DNA of 64,000 nt from Anisus vortex (GCA_949126835.1 OX421500.1:21489167-21553166), one strand, 5' to 3'. Counted from the first letter of the stretch, positions 35,721 to 48,200 are shown. Program-made: numbers and translations. The notes: a model not told the origin generated them from the letters alone.

Positions 35721-36492
35721 GTAAACTTTAAGTCAATTAATGAACAATAAAAAAAAAATTAGCAAAAAAAATCGACGAACTCTTAAGTTTAAATTCTTCT
35801 TTAACTGTTATTTTTCATTGGAGTATTTTGACTGGCTTAAAAGAGTGTTTAAGATCGTTGACCACATTTTGATGGCATAACTTACAGATTAAAAAAATGA
35901 TCTCTCCACAAATAATATTTTCAAATGTTTCATTGCCTGTATTTTTTTAATTATGCGTAACAACGTATATAGGGTCTCGAAGTAAACGAATATCACAGTT
36001 TCTCTTGTATAACTTTAAAACTGTAATTATCCCCCCCCCCCCCCCCGCTTCCAATATATTCGAAGTAATACACGTTGTAACGTTAATGTATTCCCTGCGG
36101 ACCAAAGAGTCTATGTATGTCATGGATTTTTTAAAAAATTTCTATTAAAAAATGACCTAAAAGTCTTTTAAATTTCTACATTGCAATATTTTGAATATAA
36201 TAGATTTGAAATGCATGCATGTTTTTATGTTTTAATGAAAACATTCAACAAAATAATCCTTCAATCTATTTTTAGTATTATATTAGTATAATTTGATGTA
36301 AAATATATTATACATTTATAATATCGTTTTATTACACCAATAAAATTAAGTACAAAACTATAAACTGAGATAGCCTACTTTGAGATTTCATTAAATAATA
36401 GTCTTTCCAAGTTTTAAGGCATTCTTGAACACCTTCATCTTTTCTTAGAAAATGGGGGAAAAAAATAAAAGGGTGTCACAATATTTACCTAT
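35721..36492. other. Non-coding DNA
   Basis: AT-rich, with a poly-C run at 36031-36046. No gene seen. Confidence 0.4.
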
Positions 36493-37106
36493 TGTTACGA
36501 CCACAATCCCCTTGTGGCCAGAGCCGTGTAAATGTTGTTGATAATTATCGGTAGACTTTGGTTATTATTATTTATATTTCAGTATTACACGAACTCTCCT
36601 TATTGTCCTGGGCACAAACTCAGGATTTGCGTTCTAACAGTTCCTTTCCTTGACATTGTAGTTGTGAATAAATATATTATCGTATTGTAAACAATGAAAC
36701 AAAAATAGAATAGTAACTTGACGAGGAAGCTTCAGTGTAAATGTTGTTGATAATTTAATTCAGGTGATAGATTACGTACAATAAATGTAGTATTTACAGC
36801 AATAATAAAATAGTGCCCACACAACAACAAGCTCAAAGGAAAGTATCTACAAAACTAACTGCCTTAAAGACAACATAAATCATTAAATACTCGCGGAGTA
36901 GAGCGGGGAACAGACCTATTACTAGGAGGGGTGAAAATAATGGTATCATTACAAAACTCATAATAAAAATGATAGTTTTAACATAAACTCCCCTGTACGA
37001 GAAATAATAAACTATTCCTAGCCATTCCGAGAATTTGAGGTCTAGGCTTTAGTACCTCCCACAAAACTTGCGTTGAGAGAGAGCTGGGCGTTATTAATAT
37101 ATAACA
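36493..37106 (-). mobile_element. Solo LTR of an element related to A and B
   Basis: Read on the minus strand it begins TGTTATATATTAATAACG and ends GGGGATTGTGGTCGTAACA, about 614 bp. Long stretches match the A/B LTRs (for example CCACAATCCCCTTGTGGCC and the block around GTATTACACGAACTC), with clear divergence and gaps. No internal sequence is attached on either side. The 4-bp flanks CTAT and ATAT differ at one position. It arose most simply by recombination between the LTRs of an older related insertion. Confidence 0.8.
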
Positions 37107-37112
37107 ATATCA

Positions 37113-37345
37113 AAAAGGTATCATAATATTTGCATATAAACAAAGTGTTATAATATTTACATATAAACAAGGTCTCATAATATTTACATATATACAAATT
37201 GTCATAATATTTACATATAAACAAGGTGTCATAATATTCACATATAAACAAGGTGTCATAATATTTACATATAAACAAGGTGTCGAAATAATTACATATA
37301 AACAAGGTGTCATAATATTCACATATAAACAAGGTGTCATTTGTG
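37113..37345. repeat. 27-bp tandem array, ~8 copies
   Basis: The unit includes CATAATATTTACATATAAAC and AAGGTGT. Unit length is a multiple of three, so the minus strand reads a nine-residue repeat (FICKYYDTL); this is not a gene. Confidence 0.95.
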
Positions 37346-38371
37346 GTATACCTTTGGTGAGGTCAGGAAGGTCAGCAAATAAGTTTATTACCTGGTCTGA
37401 TCAAAACACTAACATCAATTTCTGAAATTTTATGTATGAAATAAATAGGTCTATGACCTACGTCAATATACACATCTTGTACATTGTTATATAGACGATT
37501 GTAATTAGATCACACAGTTATATGGTCATACATCGGCTAACTCGTGAAATCGTAATAAACCTGATAGTCAACCCAAAACCTCCACACACATTCTAGGAGG
37601 TTTTCTTTAAAGTAAAGGGGTGTCCTCATTTGGAAGTCAAGTTTACCAATATTAAACTATATCTTGATCACATCTAAAAACAACAACAACATAAACTATA
37701 TAAAAAAATGGTAAACACAAAGCAAATTAATCTATAATATTTTTTTTTACTGATTCTAATTATGAATTCTTTGAGTAAACTGTTTGACTCAATTAGAGAG
37801 AAAGACTGCACAATTCCTTTCATCATTTCATCATTTCACCATTTCATTCTACACTTGATACTGTCCGATAATTATAAATATAGATACTTGGTAATACTGA
37901 AAGTTGTAACTTCGTTTTTAAATTACTCGAACAGTACGGGTACTTTCATGCAAGACAAAATGTTTAAATTTTAAAGGGTAAGTGAAATGAAAAAAATAGA
38001 AGCTCCAACCACCAACCACCAAATGTCCAGTTTTCTTCTCATTTTTAAGGGTGAAAAAAAGTAGAATTGTGGTTAATTACAATGTATTGGGGAAAAATTA
38101 ATATAAAACAATAGAAAAAAATAGGTTTAATGAAAAACATTTTTGAACGGTATTGAAAATTTGACCTTAATACTATTATGAGGAATTAACTTTATCACAC
38201 ACTAACCAAGCTCTGTTTTCCTTTATAACATAAATTTGTGATCACATTACTAACAACATTGGTAGCTAACACTAACCACATAATCAAACAACAGCTACTG
38301 CAATAAGAATAATTTAATTACGGATTATAATCAACCCATACTATAATTGTGAAACTGCTGTAGTCAAATTA
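37346..38371. other. Non-coding DNA
   Basis: AT-rich. The 70-codon frame at 37762 shows no domain. Confidence 0.4.
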
Positions 38372-38994
38372 ATGAATGAACTTCTATGGTCAACGGAACG
38401 TCAGGGCGTAATTGCATTGATGGCTGTGTACCAAGACATCAAGAACTGGATGACTGAGAATAAGTTAAAGTTGAACGGTGAGAAGACTGAGGCTCCTGCC
38501 GTCGGTACGAGACAGAGGGTCGTGTCCCTCTACGCGTCCGATCTTCAGCTGGCTGACGTAACTGTGCCTTTCTCCCCGACTGTCAAGAGCCTAGGCGTAT
38601 ATCTTAACTCCACGCTGTCCATGCAGCCCCACGTCTCCTTCCTCACCAAAATATGCTTCTTCCATCTGCGTCGTATTGCCGCCATCCGTCGTTATCTCAC
38701 CAAGGAAGCTTGTGTTAAACTTGTTATCTCTCTCCTCTTCTCCCGCATGGACTATTGCAATTCGATCTTAGCTGGTCTTTCGGCCTCCTCCCTTCAAGGC
38801 CTCCAACGTATCCAGAACTGCGCAGCCTGACTAGTCCTCAAGAAGAAGAAGTCAAATAATATCACTCCTCTGCTCCGTTCTCTGCACTGGCTTCCCATCA
38901 ACAACCGGATCTCGTATAAGCTGGCTTCTCTCTGCTATAAGTGTCTAAATAACACAGCTCCGGATTACCTTTGCTCCGTCTTGAGCTCTATGCG

Positions 38995-39004
<10 letters not shown>
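38372..39004 (+). pseudogene. LINE reverse-transcriptase C-terminal part (CR1/L2-like), 5'-truncated
   Basis: A 152-codon open stretch encodes the region after the RT palm: IKNWMTENKLKLNGEKTEA, VKSLGVYLNSTLSM, FFHLRRIAAIRRYLTKEA, SRMDYCNSILAGL and LQRIQNCAA. A TGA at 38828-38830 interrupts it; one base change from CGA (a CpG site) would explain it. The same frame then continues with LVLKKKKSNNITPLLRSLHWLP and runs to about 39003. An (ATT)n tract follows (39005-39026) as a likely tail. The catalytic YADD box is not included. Assignment to the CR1/L2/Jockey group is from family knowledge. Confidence 0.85.
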
Positions 39005-39025
<21 letters not shown>

Positions 39026-39026
39026 A
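39005..39026. repeat. (ATT)n tail of the LINE fragment
   Basis: About seven ATT repeats directly between the two LINE fragments. Confidence 0.9.
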
Positions 39027-39033
39027 TACCAAG

Positions 39034-39815
39034 TGCAGCTTTTGATACAGTAGATTGTCCATCATACAATTTTAATGTATGTATTAGAAGCTAAATTCTG
39101 CATTGAAGGACAAGCTCTAAACTAGTTTGAAAGCTACTTAAGGCAAAGAAGATACAAGGTTAATGTTGGGATAGCGAATTCTGAACCTTAAAAAGGCCTT
39201 TTCATTCCCGCAGAAATCGTGCGCGGGATCTTTTTTCTATATACTTCCACAATGCTTGAAAAAATTCCAGAAAACATAGATCTACATGGATATGCCGACG
39301 ATAATGCCTTAAAGATAAACTTTTTACCTGCTAAAAATGAAGCCATGTCAATTTTAACACTTTGAAATATTGCTAGACAAATCAAAGTCTACATGGATGG
39401 CAAAAGACTAAAAATGAATACATCAAAAACTGAATTCCTTCTGTTCGGATCAAAATAACAAAACAAAAATTGCCAAACAAATCGATACTAGTTAATAATG
39501 AGAATATTAATGAAACAACTAAAATATAATATATCGGAGTATATTTAGATGACAATCTAACTCTCAAAGATCAAGTAAAACCAAACGTGAATCTGCAATG
39601 TGGAATCTGCAGAGAATAAAAAGTATTAGAAACATTCTAACAAAAGAGGCATGTGAGGCATTAATCGTATGTCTGGTAATCTCTCAGACTATGCGAACTG
39701 TCTTTATATAGGACTGCCAAAGAGTGATATGAAAACAACTACAAAGGGTCCAGAACATGGCTGCACAAATTATTCTGAACAATGAAGGAAACTGAACAAG
39801 TTGTCTAAAGACATT
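39034..39815 (+). pseudogene. Second, older CR1/L2-like RT fragment
   Basis: Multiple frameshifts and stops, but recognisable in pieces: AAFDTVD (motif A, catalytic Asp) near 39037-39057, LHGYADD (catalytic box) at about 39283-39303, a MNTSKTEFLLFGS piece near 39415, and LQRVQNMAAQIILN near 39742-39783. It ends at KTLH, where the family normally continues HWLP. The adjoining bases 39816-39895 are a GC-rich segment of unknown origin, possibly a later insertion. Confidence 0.75.
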
Positions 39816-41119
39816 GCATCAGGCCCCACGAGAGCGGGGGGTGAGGAATGAAACCAGTGCGTCGCACCGGGGCCCATTAGAGTTTAGAGAGGGCCAATGA
39901 ATATTAAAAATGTGTGTGTAAATTAATCATGGGTCTGATGTAATGTGGAGATTCTCCATGAAAGCTATATATAACAGTTAGGATAAAATTCAAAGTTTTG
40001 ACACATATCTTACATATGTACGAAATATCCTTTATAGTCGAACATGTACAAAGTTCGTGAATTAAATCATTGTACGTGTTTATGCTTTATCGTTGAATGT
40101 AGGACTAAATTTAGTATATAATATATAGAACACTTGTTTATCGTTGAATGTAGGACTAAATTTAGTAGGCCTATAGATAGAACACTTGTTTTCACGGTGG
40201 TCTGGCAAATAGCGAGATGAAGTGCAATTGCTAAAGTCTTTAGTTGCAATCTTTCTTAAAGAAGCAGTTTGCGGATCTCTGACTACTACTCGAAGTCAGA
40301 AAAGTCAAATAAAAGTACAGTTGGATAGCGTGTTGCCCACACAATCATCTTGCATGGCGAACTCAGCTTTACTAAGCTTCTGTGTAAAGAAATGGTCTTA
40401 AATTGACTACTTTACTTGCAGCTTTGCTTTACCCCCTAATAGAATGTTTTATCAGTGTCAAGAATGTTCCAGGGATTCTGCTAAGATAGGCCTCATCTGC
40501 GGGAGGGTTGGACCTGTCCAAACGTTGACGCCTCTGTCGGTCACGTGGTATAGATAACGTTTAATTCGTCCTTCACCTTCTCTATCTCTCACCCTTCACC
40601 CCAGCTCCCTTTTCCACTCTTTCCATTATGATTATTTACGGCTGTATAAGATTAAGATTATTCATCACTTAATACTGGTCCTATTATCATATCATTAGAC
40701 GTATACTTATTCACATTTATAATGTTATTATGCGACAGCATTCACAGTAAAGGAATCAAGAGTAGTTACTGTGGTATATTTTTAATGATCTCCCCTTGGT
40801 GGGGGGCTAGGAAGTTCTGTTTTTAGAAAATGCCACGTGTCTCTCATCAGAATGACATCTTGTCCGGAACTCCCCCTTCAGCTTAGCGCTGCAGTAAAGT
40901 AACGCCAAGCATAAAAACGTCGCACTAATTTTTTTCGCGCTCCCGGGTTTACCCTAGGCCCACCCATTAGTTCCCTGTGGGGGGCACCCAGAACCGCTGG
41001 CATGTCAAAATATAAAAACAAGAAGAAAAAAAAAACAAGACAACGCTGAGATTTCATATAGTAGCAAAGATATATGTAAAACAGTAAGCATAATCATGCA
41101 AAATCCCTTGTAGAATAGG
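39816..41119. other. Non-coding DNA with a 2x ~60-bp tandem duplication
   Basis: GC-rich patch at 39816-39895. At 40075-40195 a block with ATCGTTGAATGTAGGACTAA occurs twice. Otherwise no gene. Confidence 0.45.
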
Positions 41120-41138
41120 AAGTTTCATAGCACTAACG

Positions 41139-41330
41139 ATGCAGCGCTCAACAATTTCCACGGCTTTGGCCTCATGGAAATGTGTGGCCAGCACAGTGAA
41201 CACTGCTTTTATTTTCCCCCCAACTTATGTTAGGTACCAGTCTGAGATGGGTAGACACAGTGACATTCTCCAGAGCTGGAAGCAAACCCGAGACCATTGG
41301 CATAGCAGTTGGAGTGCGCTGCAAATGGCG
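41139..41330 (-). repeat. tRNA-derived SINE, degenerate
   Basis: Reads on the minus strand; body blocks TGTGGCCAGCACAGTGAACA, TTAGGTACCAGTCTGAGATG and CAGTGACATTCTCCAGAG are variants of the main SINE family. The B box is reduced to AAACCCGAGACC. Confidence 0.6.
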
Positions 41331-41540
41331 TACTTTTAAACAACAGCTGTTGAAAGGCTTGTTTTATTACTTTATTATAGTGCAATATTTTATATTTAAG
41401 GTAATTTTAACTTCAATTAGGAAGAAAATAAACTCTTAAAGATATACGTCCTGCTTTTATTGTTTTAGTATATTGACTGCCTCGCATGAGAAAATGAATA
41501 AGATCACTATTTAACTATACAAGACCTTTCGCACTAAAAA

Positions 41541-41757
41541 CAGGTACTCATCTAATTATCTTATAAAGCAGGTACTCGTCTAATTATCTTATAAAGCAGG
41601 TACTCGTCTAATTATCTTATACAGCATGTACTCGTCTAATTATCTTATACAGCAGGTACTCGTCTAACTATATTATACAGCAGATTCTCATATAACTATC
41701 TTATAGAGCAGAAACTCATCTAACTATCTTATACTACAGATACTCATCTTATACACT
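41541..41757. repeat. 28-bp tandem array, ~8 copies
   Basis: Unit contains GGTACTCGTCTAATTATCTT and ATAAAGCA. Divergence increases towards the right end. Confidence 0.93.
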
Positions 41758-42140
41758 AAATGCATGACATGTGTTGTTTTTGTTCTTCTATGGTTCCGAA
41801 AGAGGGTAGTGAAATCGCACTTCCTGAGTTCTATTCATTCGAGACAATTTTGTTACAATAACAAATACTACTATCGCTACTCAAACATAAACACATACAA
41901 ACTGTATTTCCATTAACTCACAATAAGATTTTGCTCCCGATCCAAAAACCACACGCCAGGAAACATTCGACCCTTGCGTACCAATAGTGCTAAAAACGGT
42001 CCCCAAATATATGCTAGTAATCTAGTGTGAGATGACCGAGAAGTAAAATCTCAAGTATGCTATCAACTTGAGTCAAGGTCGGGTTTTTATAACGTTGAAG
42101 AATGATAGATAATATATTTGACCTTGGAATCCCGAAGAAA
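41758..42140. other. Non-coding DNA
   Basis: Nothing recognised. Confidence 0.4.
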
Positions 42141-42144
42141 ACAT

Positions 42145-42395
42145 AGAATTCTGAAATACCTTTAAATAATGCAGAAAACTTTGCAATCCTGCAAAATCTT
42201 TGAAATGCTATAAACCTTGAAATTCTGCAAAACTTTTGAAATGCTGCAAAGTTTAGCAAGCCCGCAAAAAAAAAAAAATCTTGCAAAACCTTGAAATTCT
42301 GTAAAACCTTGAAATCCTGCAAATCTTACAATCCTGCAGAATCTTTCAATTCATGCAAAATCATGTGAAACGTTGAAATTCTGCAAAACCCGAAA
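42145..42395. repeat. Irregular 17-18-bp repeat (AAACCTTGAAATTCTGC)
   Basis: About a dozen loose units with internal gaps and an A run at 42266-42277. The minus-strand frame (repeated LQNFKVLQD-like text) is repeat-derived. Confidence 0.8.
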
Positions 42396-42399
42396 TTCG

Positions 42400-42570
42400 T
42401 TGTATCACAAAAAGTGTGGTCAGCACAATACACAGCCGTCTTTACTTACACAAATGACTAGATACCAGGGAGTAAGATACACACAGACAATGGGTGTCTT
42501 CAGTGTCTTCACTGGGACCGGGTAAAATTTCCGTTGATTTGAACCCAGGCCCCTCAAACTATGGATCCAA
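42400..42570 (-). repeat. tRNA-derived SINE, degenerate
   Basis: Inverted B box TTTGAACCCAGGCCCC at 42538-42553, then leftwards GACAATGGGTGTCTTC and GTGTGGTCAGCACAATACAC, matching the main family's body order. Confidence 0.6.
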
Positions 42571-43405
42571 TAATCTTAATAAACTGAAGAATACATTTGT
42601 AAAGCTTTTGAATACAATACAGCCAAAGTAACATTAACAATTAAAAGTGTTCCATTTGGTTTGTCTAAATTGCAATTTAAATGTTTCATGAATAAATGTA
42701 AATTGTTAACATAAATTATACAAACCTACAATAGTATAACGACAATGCTAGAGTTAAAAAAGCACAGTGTTGCATTGACTATGATTTATATAGGCAAGTG
42801 AAAATTGAGAGCCTATAATAATATATTAAATTTAAAAAAAAAGAATCTTTTTTATAAATTGTCAATATTGTTTTGTAGCATCCACTGTCGTCATTAAAAT
42901 TCTGATGTTTAAGTCACTTTTTATATACTGGACATTATTGCCATTGATGATGGTATTTATTTAGCTACACGCTTTGATAAAGAGATGCCACTAACGTTAA
43001 TTTATAGTTTTCTTGACTAGTAACAGGTAGCCCACAACATGCCCGAATGCCACATGGAAATTTAAAAAAAAATAATTTAATAGACATTCTTATATATTTG
43101 CATAGCTTCCTCTTTCGGAGTAATTAAAGTTTTTTTTTTGTACTGTTGCAATTCTTAGATCTAAAGTTACTGATTTAGATCTATGTAGTTTGCCCACTTG
43201 TACATTTTAGCCTTCTATCCTAAAGTTTTTCTAATTGTACTGATTTTTGTAATTTAAGGTGTGCGGAGTTAGACTATAAAGGTAATAAGTGCAAAAAACT
43301 AAAATGTTACCTAAAATTATATTCGTGTTCTTAGTTGTTTGTTGCTCAATGTGAAAATTGAGATGTGACCTGAGCTAATATTATGTTTGTTGGCAGCGTT
43401 ATTGA
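42571..43405. other. Non-coding, AT-rich DNA
   Basis: No gene seen. Confidence 0.4.
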
Positions 43406-43665
43406 GGGGCACGGGAGACGAGCGCCAGCACGTTCTACTGGCGAGCCAAAGGTCCCGGGTTCGAATCCTGGTGCAGGCTAGGATTTTTTCCCGGGTCTGG
43501 AGGGTGTCCCTGAGTCTACCCAGCTCTGATGGGTACCTCAACTTAGTTGGGTTAAAGTAAAGGCGGCTGTGCGTAGTGCTGGCAACACAATCACATTGTA
43601 TGCCGTGGCCACAGAAACTGGTGAACCTATGAATCAATTCGGTCCGACGGGTACATTACTTTTTT
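43406..43665 (+). repeat. tRNA-derived SINE, best-preserved copy in the window
   Basis: The head GGGGCACGGGAGACGAGC has the B box GGGTTCGAATCCTGG at 43457-43471. The body follows as CCCGGGTCTGGAGGGTGTCC, CTGAGTCTACCCAGCTCTGA, AAGTAAAGGCGGCTGTGCG, GCCGTGGCCACAGAAACTGG and GGTCCGACGGGTAC. The ordered blocks define the family: Pol III head plus a conserved 3' core. A short deletion removed part of the CTTCACCGGCCC block. Confidence 0.85.
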
Positions 43666-43925
43666 TGGCAATTATTATAGCTATCGCTATTTATTTTTTA
43701 ACTTTACAAATATCAAACACGCCTAATGCTCCAAATTCTCCGAAATTGTTTCTGAACTAACTAGAAATTACCCCCCCCCCCCCTCCCGTTCCACAATTTG
43801 AAATTATATTAGTTTTCTTTGACCGAAAATGAAATGCTGTCATTACATGTTTAAAAGTAATAATGCGAAATTACAAAATTAATTCCAACGTTTTTTCGTT
43901 TCAATCATTTCCCCTTTTTTTCGCA

Positions 43926-44360
43926 AACTATCTAGCTATATTTATTTATTGGTTACTTGAGAAAAAGCGAATTATTTTGGACTGTCGGCGCATCGCTTTA
44001 TTTAATGGATTGTTATCCAGTACTAGCCTATTACTTTAATACACAGTTTAATTCCTCCTTACAGTAAAGACGATTCAACATTACAACTGCTACAATAATG
44101 ACTTCATGGCAAATGTTAGTCTGTGCTTAATAATATGAATTTATTATAATATTTTTTCCATCCATTACTTTAATTGGAGTCCATTTATTTGATTTAGGAT
44201 TAGCTTTAATTAGCTTTAATTGGCCTACCTTGTAAGTATCGACCACATTCAATCATTTCTCCTTTTTCCCCCGAGAATTTGCCACGCAGCCATTACTAGG
44301 CCTACTCATTATTGTAGCAGTTGTAATGTTGAATAAATAAAAGTAGCTAGATAGTTTTGT
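43926..44360. repeat. Inverted-repeat structure with an interrupted left arm
   Basis: CAACATTACAACTGCTACAA (from 44076) is the reverse complement of the segment near 44311-44333. Further out, AAACTATCTAGCTA (43926) matches TAGCTAGATAGTTT (44344-44357) in inverse. In the right arm these blocks are adjacent; in the left arm about 124 bp separates them. This looks like a foldback or MITE-like element with an insertion in one arm. I did not find target duplications. Confidence 0.6.
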
Positions 44361-44645
44361 AATACCAACCGCTTCAAATCGACTAGACTTAGTAGTGAAG
44401 CGTATAGTGAAGTAATTAAAGAAAATCTGCTGTCATTTTCTCACCTAAACTAAGTATATGTTTCTTAGACTTTTTTTTACTAAAACCAACTCCTTTTAAT
44501 TGAATCAAAATTAGCCCATTATAATTCGTATAAAGGTAGAGAAATAAATATATATATATATACTTTCTATCTTATACTTGGTACATAGATCAAACCAACT
44601 AACCACATTAATTTTAATTAATGCTTGACAGCTTATATAATTGTA

Positions 44646-44895
44646 TAGCTGCGAAGATAGATTTGCCAATTTCTCCCGCAGACCTTACTTAGATTTTGTA
44701 GATAGATTTACCAATTTCTCCCGCAGACCTTACTTAGATTTTGTAGATAAATTTACCAATTTCTCCCGCAGACCTTACTTAGATTTTGTAGATAAATTTA
44801 CCAATTTCTCCCGCAGACCTTACTTAGATTTTGTAGATAGATTTACCAATTTCTCCCGCAGACCTTACTTAGATTTTGTAGATAAATTTACCAAT
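44646..44895. repeat. 45-bp tandem array, ~5.5 copies
   Basis: Each unit can be read as 15 residues (FTNFSRRPYLDFVDR) on the plus strand. A stop at 44638-44640 precedes it and no ATG is in frame, so I call it a minisatellite, not a gene. Confidence 0.92.
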
Positions 44896-45075
44896 AAAAA
44901 GCATAAAGGCTGTATTAATTATATACATGCATTGACTAATAGCCTATTGTGTTGTATATATTATGCATATTATATTCATATATAACTGTAACTTGAACCA
45001 TAGTTCTGATATATTTCAATAATATCATTTTTACGTTTAGATTTGCGTCCCAGAAAGCTTCATGTATGATTACAT

Positions 45076-45563
45076 TCCTTATTTAGGTCGAGTGTTCCTC
45101 ATTTAAATAGGTTGTTCCTCATTAAGGTCCGGTGTTCCTTATTAAAATCCGGTGTTCCTCATTAAGGTCCGGTATTCCTCATTAAGGTCCGGTGTTCTTC
45201 ATTAAGGTCCGGTGTTCCTCATTAAGGTCCGGTGTTCCTCATTAAGGTCCGGTGTTCCTCATTAAGGTCCGGTGTTCTTCATTAAGGTCCGGTGTTCTTC
45301 ATTAAGGTCCGATGTTCCTCATTAAGATCGGTTGTTCCTCATTAAGGTCCGGTGCTTTTCATTAAGGTCCGGTGTTCCTCATTAAGGTCCGGTGTTCCTC
45401 ATTAAGGTCCGGTGTTCCTCATTAAGGTCCTGTGTTCCTCATTAAGGTCCGGTATTCCTCATTTAGGTCGGGTGTTCCTCATTAAGGTCCGGTGTTCCTC
45501 GTTAAGGTCCGGTGTTCCTTATTTAGGTCCGGTGTTCCTCATTAAGGTCCGGTGTTCCTCATT
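45076..45563. repeat. 20-bp tandem array, ~24 copies
   Basis: Unit TTCCTCATTAAGGTCCGGTG. Variants (TTCTTC, ATTTAGG, GGTATT) are scattered, so units have been exchanged. Confidence 0.96.
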
Positions 45564-46606
45564 TTCTCCTTGTCTGTTCAGTATGGGTAGGCATATATCT
45601 GTAACACTATGCCAACCAACAATTTGCTTTACTTCCCCAATAGACAATGTTATGTCATGATTTATCTATGCTGCTATTTGCCCATACGTACAATTTTATG
45701 GAGATTTTTTTATGAATGTTGAAAATAACAATCTTCTTCCTTTAAGGACGGCGGTTCTCAATATGTTTTAAGAGGGACAACTTGTATGACGATTAGCAAA
45801 TGGAAATAAGCACCGTATTAATAAGATAGTCAAATTGACTCGTTGATGGTCGTTGTTTCTCTTTTATGTCTAAGTGTTAAGTCCAAAAACAAAAACGAAA
45901 AATCTAGTCACGGGGAACAAGAGAAATTAAAGGTTTTGGAACCGCTGCTCCAAGACTGATGATATATGGAGCGGAAAATTAATTCAGTAATTTTATACTC
46001 TTTAGTGTAGATCAGGTTTTTGCTGGAAGTAGGTGGAGCATGGCCTTCCAATGAAATTTTTCAACATGGGCGTCAGATTTTTTTTTTATTGTTTTAAGAT
46101 ATAGCCCTAAAGCGAGGTGTGTGTGTGGGGGGGGGGGGGGGACACCAAAATGTTTATGTTGGATAGAAACAAAAAATCCAAAAAGAGGAAGGGGAGGGAA
46201 ATGGTTCAACGTTAACGTTCTAATTTTTTTCAAAAGAAAATATGGCAAATACATTTCTTGAAAGATCATGCGGGTGATAAGAAGAGAAAGCAGAGATCTA
46301 CATAGATACATCTACAAATTGGATCAGTTTTTGTTGGTAAAGTGCGCACCAAGAGGTTGTGTCAACTTGACCTTTCTATGATTATTTCACATGCTACGTA
46401 AAAATTGATTTAGCCTGGTTTTTGAAAAAGGCCTATAAATAATTGTGTGTTTTTTTTATATGTCCCGTTAGAACAGTTGACAGTGTCTTATGTGGAAATT
46501 TAAGTCAGAATATGTTTTCAAAAGCTGATTCTTAGCAATTATGAAAGCATGAAATGAATTTTTCTAGAAACACGAGTCTCTAAATTGACGCAAAAGTAAA
46601 CGCACA
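45564..46606. other. Non-coding DNA
   Basis: AT-rich, with (GT)n/poly-G at 46117-46141. No gene recognised. Confidence 0.4.
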
Positions 46607-46768
46607 ATAAAAAATAATTCTTATTTCTGCTCAATCATTTAAACGCAAATTACAAAATAATTCTTATTTCTGCTCAATCATTTAAACGCAAATTACAAAA
46701 TAATTCTTATTTCTGCTCAATTATTTAAACGCAAATTACAAAATAATTCTTTTTTCTGCTCAATCATT
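46607..46768. repeat. 43-bp tandem array, ~3.8 copies
   Basis: Units contain AATAATTCTTATTTCTGCTC followed by AATCATTTAAACGCAAATTA. Near identical. Confidence 0.93.
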
Positions 46769-48200
46769 TATATTTTGTTTTTCCTAGACGGCTTTCTGTT
46801 TCTTATTTATATGATTACCATAAACTAATATTTAAATTATGATAGTATTATTATATTGTATTAGTAGCATATTATATTAGTATTAAATTAGTATTAAACT
46901 AGTATAATTCTAATAGTATAAAGCTCTCCAGAACTTATTATGTATGTATAAATGGAATATGACCGACCGACCAATGCAAAACTGCGCCTTCGCCGGTTAG
47001 CGAGCCATGTTGATTGGAATCTTAGAGAAATTGAAATAAGCTTTACAAGTGTATGGATGAGCCCTAAAAAAAAATCCAGATACGTTTATCGGTCTGTTTG
47101 TCTCTTCGGTACATTCAGCGTCTGTGGGGAAAATCCAGTTTTTACATCTCGAGTACGTAGATCAAAAGGATATCGATGTCCCGAAGACTCAAGTTGGGTT
47201 AATGGTAACTTAACATCTGGGTTTATTGTTGTCTGTACTTGTATCACAAGCGTTAGTCGGGATTTGGAAAAAAAGACACACTAGGCCTATCTGTCGCCAA
47301 TGACTATATCTAATTAATGCTTGCAAGACATTTAATGTTAAGGAATTGTTTCTGCCAATCAAATATAGTCCTAAAATATTTATTCGAGAACAAAAAAAAG
47401 CGTGGGCCATATTATTATTTGATTGATTTCCTCCCAACTTTCAACATTACCGAAAAAAGGTTTAAAGTTTAAAAACCGATTTTCGATTCCGGTTTTCGTT
47501 TAATATTCCTAGCATGGCTATGAAAATGTTTTATAGCAAAGCCCTGAAATGGACACCAGCTGGAAAACGGACATAGAAGAAAAATACCTGGCAGATGGAG
47601 AAGAGCCACTGACAAATAGTAAAGGCCAAGAATATACTTGACATGAAATAAGTTAACGATGTCGATAATGATGGTCAACTGTATAGGTCGTCTGTCCAAG
47701 CAAAGACAATAATAAGATGGACCGCTTGCTATATTTTTAGAGCTGAAATGTTAGTTTGCGCATGTGCAGCCTTCAATAGGTCTGCGTCCTCAAGTTTTCC
47801 GGTGCACACCAAAGACTAAAATGAGCCGAACCGCTTGCTTTATTTTTAGAGCTTAACACTTTGTTTTTTTCCGTGCGCACACTGTCTTTAATGACTCCTA
47901 AACTTCCCTAAAGACTTCCGCTGTATACAACTTTCGATTTTAATCTATATTTTCCATTGATAAAATCTAAGACTAGAGGAAGTAGTGCGATCGGAAATGC
48001 CAAAAAGAGTATATTCGAGTCATCAAATAGCAGAAATATTAAAGCAAGCAGTCCATCTTAATATAGTCTTTGGTCCACAATTGTGGATGATATATGAAAT
48101 TTAAATAGTAATTCTTAAATGCTTATCTGGGCACCATCTTTCTTCCTGAAGTTGTCTTTGCGGAAATGTGCAGCTGCCTTATGATCCACATGATAGAACG
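46769..48200. other. Non-coding DNA with one unrecognised 110-codon open frame
   Basis: The plus frame 46952-47284 (starting MEYDRPTNAKLRLRRLASH) is the longest frame in this half that is not repeat-derived. It has no domain I know, no clear splice context, and may be chance. Two copies of CCGCTTGCTWTATTTTTAGA lie 108 bp apart at 47722 and 47830. Confidence 0.3.

Noticed and set aside
39816..39895. Terminus of another DNA transposon (GC-rich segment beginning CAGGCCCCACGAGAGCG)
   Set aside because: It interrupts the old LINE fragment, but I found neither a matching second end nor a target duplication.
44641..44985. Repeat protein FTNFSRRPYLDFVDR x5
   Set aside because: No in-frame ATG, a stop immediately upstream, and a unit length divisible by three that keeps any phase open by default.
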